Assembly (NCBI GenBank): GCA_030651695.1
Contig: JAUSCD010000028.1
Location: 1 to 64,000 of the forward strand
DNA length: 64,000 nucleotides
Direction of reading: 5' to 3'
DNA from: Pseudohongiella sp.
GTDB taxonomy: Bacteria; Pseudomonadota; Gammaproteobacteria; Pseudomonadales; Pseudohongiellaceae
This document shows, piece after piece, positions 62,799 to 64,000 of this stretch. The notes under the pieces are model-generated. The model was not told the DNA's origin, did no database searches, and was given only the letters and a program-made list of their open reading frames with translations. Positions within the stretch are counted from its first letter, which is position 1. Every line of letters begins with the position of its first letter. The translations under genes were made by a program, and so were the position numbers.

Positions 62799-62835
62799 GA
62801 CGATGTCAACCAAAACTGCACGCCGCAAGGTTTAC

Positions 62836-62881
62836 AACCGGCACTTTGCAATATTTCCAACCGGTACTTTGCAATATTTCC
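62836..62881 (+). repeat. 23-bp tandem duplication
   Basis: Two back-to-back 23-bp copies, AACCGGCACTTTGCAATATT then TCC (62836-62858) and the same with GGT for GGC (62859-62881), differ at one base. They lie in the 228-bp gap between the methyltransferase-HNH gene and the amidase gene. A small reading frame crosses them but looks accidental. Confidence 0.7.
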
Positions 62882-63026
62882 TCTCTCTTGCCGCGCGCTT
62901 GACCCGCTCTGCGTCAAAACACCCGCTTGTAAGCGCCGGCAATCTGCATTTAACTAGCAACCAGTTAACAACGATCTGCCTGCAGCCGGCTTAAGCGGCC
63001 AAGTCACCACGAGACGGGATTGATTC

Positions 63027-64000
63027 ATGAGAAATACCAGCCGATTTATCCAGCGCCTCTGTGTTGTGCTATTGCTATGGCTGAGTGTTGCCGCCCATGC
63101 ACAGGACTGGCAAGAACTCAGTGTCGCGGACGTCATGCGCGGTTATCAGTCCGGCGAGCTCAGCAGCGAGGCGTTGACGCGCTATTACCTGCAGCGCATA
63201 CAGACACTGGATCAGCAGACCGGGGTGAATGCCGTGGTGACGCTCAATCCGGATGCCGTGGCTGATGCCATCGCCGCCGATCAGCAACGGGCTGCGGGCA
63301 GTGGCACGGGTGCGCTGCATGGTGTTCCGATGCTGATCAAGGACAATATTGACGTCAAGGGACTGCCCACCACCGGCGGCTCGCTGGCGCTCAAACACAA
63401 TACTGCAGGCAGCGATGCGTTTCTTGTTGCGCAGTTGCGCGCAGCAGGCGCCATCATTGTGGGCAAGACCAACATGGCTGAATGGGCGTTCAGCCCTAAC
63501 GTCACGGTCAGCTCGGTCGCTGGCATAACGCGTAATCCCTACAATCTGCTGCACACAACTGCCGGTTCCAGCGGCGGCACCGGCGCAGGTGTCGCCGCCA
63601 ATTTTGCGGTGGCTGGTATCGGCACGGATACCGGCAATTCCATCAGAGGGCCGTCTTCTCACAGTGCGTTGGTTGGCATCCGCAGCACCATGGGGCTGAC
63701 CAGTCGCATGGGGGTGATTCCCTTGTATCTGCGCAACGACATCGCCGGACCAATGGCCAGAAGCGTGGCGGATGCCGCGACCATCCTGCAGGTCATCGCA
63801 ACAGCAGACTCCGCTGATCCGGCGACCCGTCACAGACCTGACAATGTCGATCGCAATTATCTGCAGGCGCTCAACACTGATGCACTGCAAGGTGCGCGCA
63901 TCGGCGTCATGCGCTATTACACACAAGAGGCTTCGATTGATCCGGCGGTACTGGCGCTGTTTGAACAGGCGCTGGCGGATCTGCGTGCGCAGGGGGCTGT
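63027..64000 (+). CDS. secreted amidase-signature hydrolase (runs off the window)
   Basis: First 324 codons of an amidase with a signal peptide (MRNTSRFIQRLCVVLLLWLS...AHAQ). The Ser-Ser-Lys triad is present: K105 (LIKDNI), S181 (AGSSGG) and S205 (TGNSIRG). The usual TGGSIR appears as TGNSIR. The reading frame is open to the last base, so the C-terminal part is missing only because the window ends. It is related to the amidase half of the GDPD-amidase fusion at 46969-49434. Confidence 0.93.
   Translation, partial: MRNTSRFIQRLCVVLLLWLSVAAHAQDWQELSVADVMRGYQSGELSSEALTRYYLQRIQTLDQQTGVNAVVTLNPDAVADAIAADQQRAAGSGTGALHGVPMLIKDNIDVKGLPTTGGSLALKHNTAGSDAFLVAQLRAAGAIIVGKTNMAEWAFSPNVTVSSVAGITRNPYNLLHTTAGSSGGTGAGVAANFAVAGIGTDTGNSIRGPSSHSALVGIRSTMGLTSRMGVIPLYLRNDIAGPMARSVADAATILQVIATADSADPATRHRPDNVDRNYLQALNTDALQGARIGVMRYYTQEASIDPAVLALFEQALADLRAQGA

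Noticed and set aside
62803-62994. 63-codon frame after the methyltransferase-HNH gene
   Set aside because: It is built on the 23-bp duplication, has no ribosome-binding site and resembles no protein.
63075-63926. 283-codon open frame on the minus strand opposite the amidase
   Set aside because: The plus-strand amidase has a signal peptide and full catalytic triad; the antisense frame has no family features.
1-64000. CRISPR arrays, insertion sequences, tRNA genes
   Set aside because: No regularly spaced repeats, transposase genes or tRNA cloverleaf patterns were recognised apart from tmRNA; a dedicated scan was not possible.

Overview
The window is a piece of a gammaproteobacterial chromosome, probably from an aerobic, free-living (likely marine) heterotroph. 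The evidence is gene order. argC, erpA, anmK and an M23 peptidase lie next to tyrS, with a leftward rRNA-type promoter at the window edge. The cluster dnaJ-dnaK-grpE / recN / fur-bamE / rnfH-ratA / smpB-ssrA is the usual gammaproteobacterial neighbourhood. RnfH, RatA, BamE and an IscR-type site before erpA also fit. The many secreted hydrolases, one TonB-dependent receptor and the proton-translocating transhydrogenase suggest a Pseudohongiella/Cellvibrionales-like organism, but I cannot name the genus with confidence.

Layout. 1-10.3 kb: housekeeping genes (tyrS, cell-wall peptidase, anmK, erpA, argC, hemJ, thiD-thiE-hemL, a PfkB kinase). 10.3-23.5 kb: the chaperone operon with two sigma-32 promoters, recN, fur/bamE, a second Fur-family gene, a cytochrome-like lipoprotein, an ArsA ATPase with a small CC-ending partner, rnfH-ratA, a sodium symporter, smpB, a HAD phosphatase and tmRNA.

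23.46-32.36 kb: an approximately 8.9-kb integrated element in the 3' end of the tmRNA gene. All its genes point the same way: P4-type integrase, three overlapping unknown genes, an AlpA-type regulator, a winged-helix Rep-like protein with dyad repeats in its 3' end, two small genes, an HK97-type major capsid protein, a small protein, a tape measure protein, then a cos-like region, paired integrase-arm repeats and a degenerate attR. It has no terminase, portal, protease or lysis gene. The best reading is a phage satellite that carries its own capsid and tape-measure genes and relies on a helper phage for the rest. This is the most interesting object in the window.

32.4-34.9 kb: further accessory DNA beside the element. 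It holds a hairpin-rich non-coding segment, a double-glycine-leader bacteriocin/microcin-like peptide with a two-TM putative immunity protein, a truncated ACR3 fragment and an ACR3/bile-acid-symporter family transporter.

34.9-64 kb: metabolic and envelope genes. These are a beta-propeller phytase, a secreted SDR, a TonB receptor / BNR-propeller / TlpA-like thioredoxin locus, an MFS carrier, a Tat-exported dienelactone hydrolase, pntAA-pntAB-pntB followed by a secreted GDPD-amidase fusion, putA preceded by a histidine-kinase-like protein that has lost its phospho-acceptor His and ATP-binding glycines, a five-gene minus-strand operon (DUF6265-like, SDR, saccharopine-dehydrogenase-like reductase, lipoprotein hydrolase, YghU-like GST), an aldo/keto reductase with a codon-usage break, a methyltransferase-HNH nuclease fusion and a truncated secreted amidase at the window end. 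Two REP-like palindromes lie here; one supplies the last codons and stop of a gene. No CRISPR array, insertion sequence or tRNA gene was recognised.
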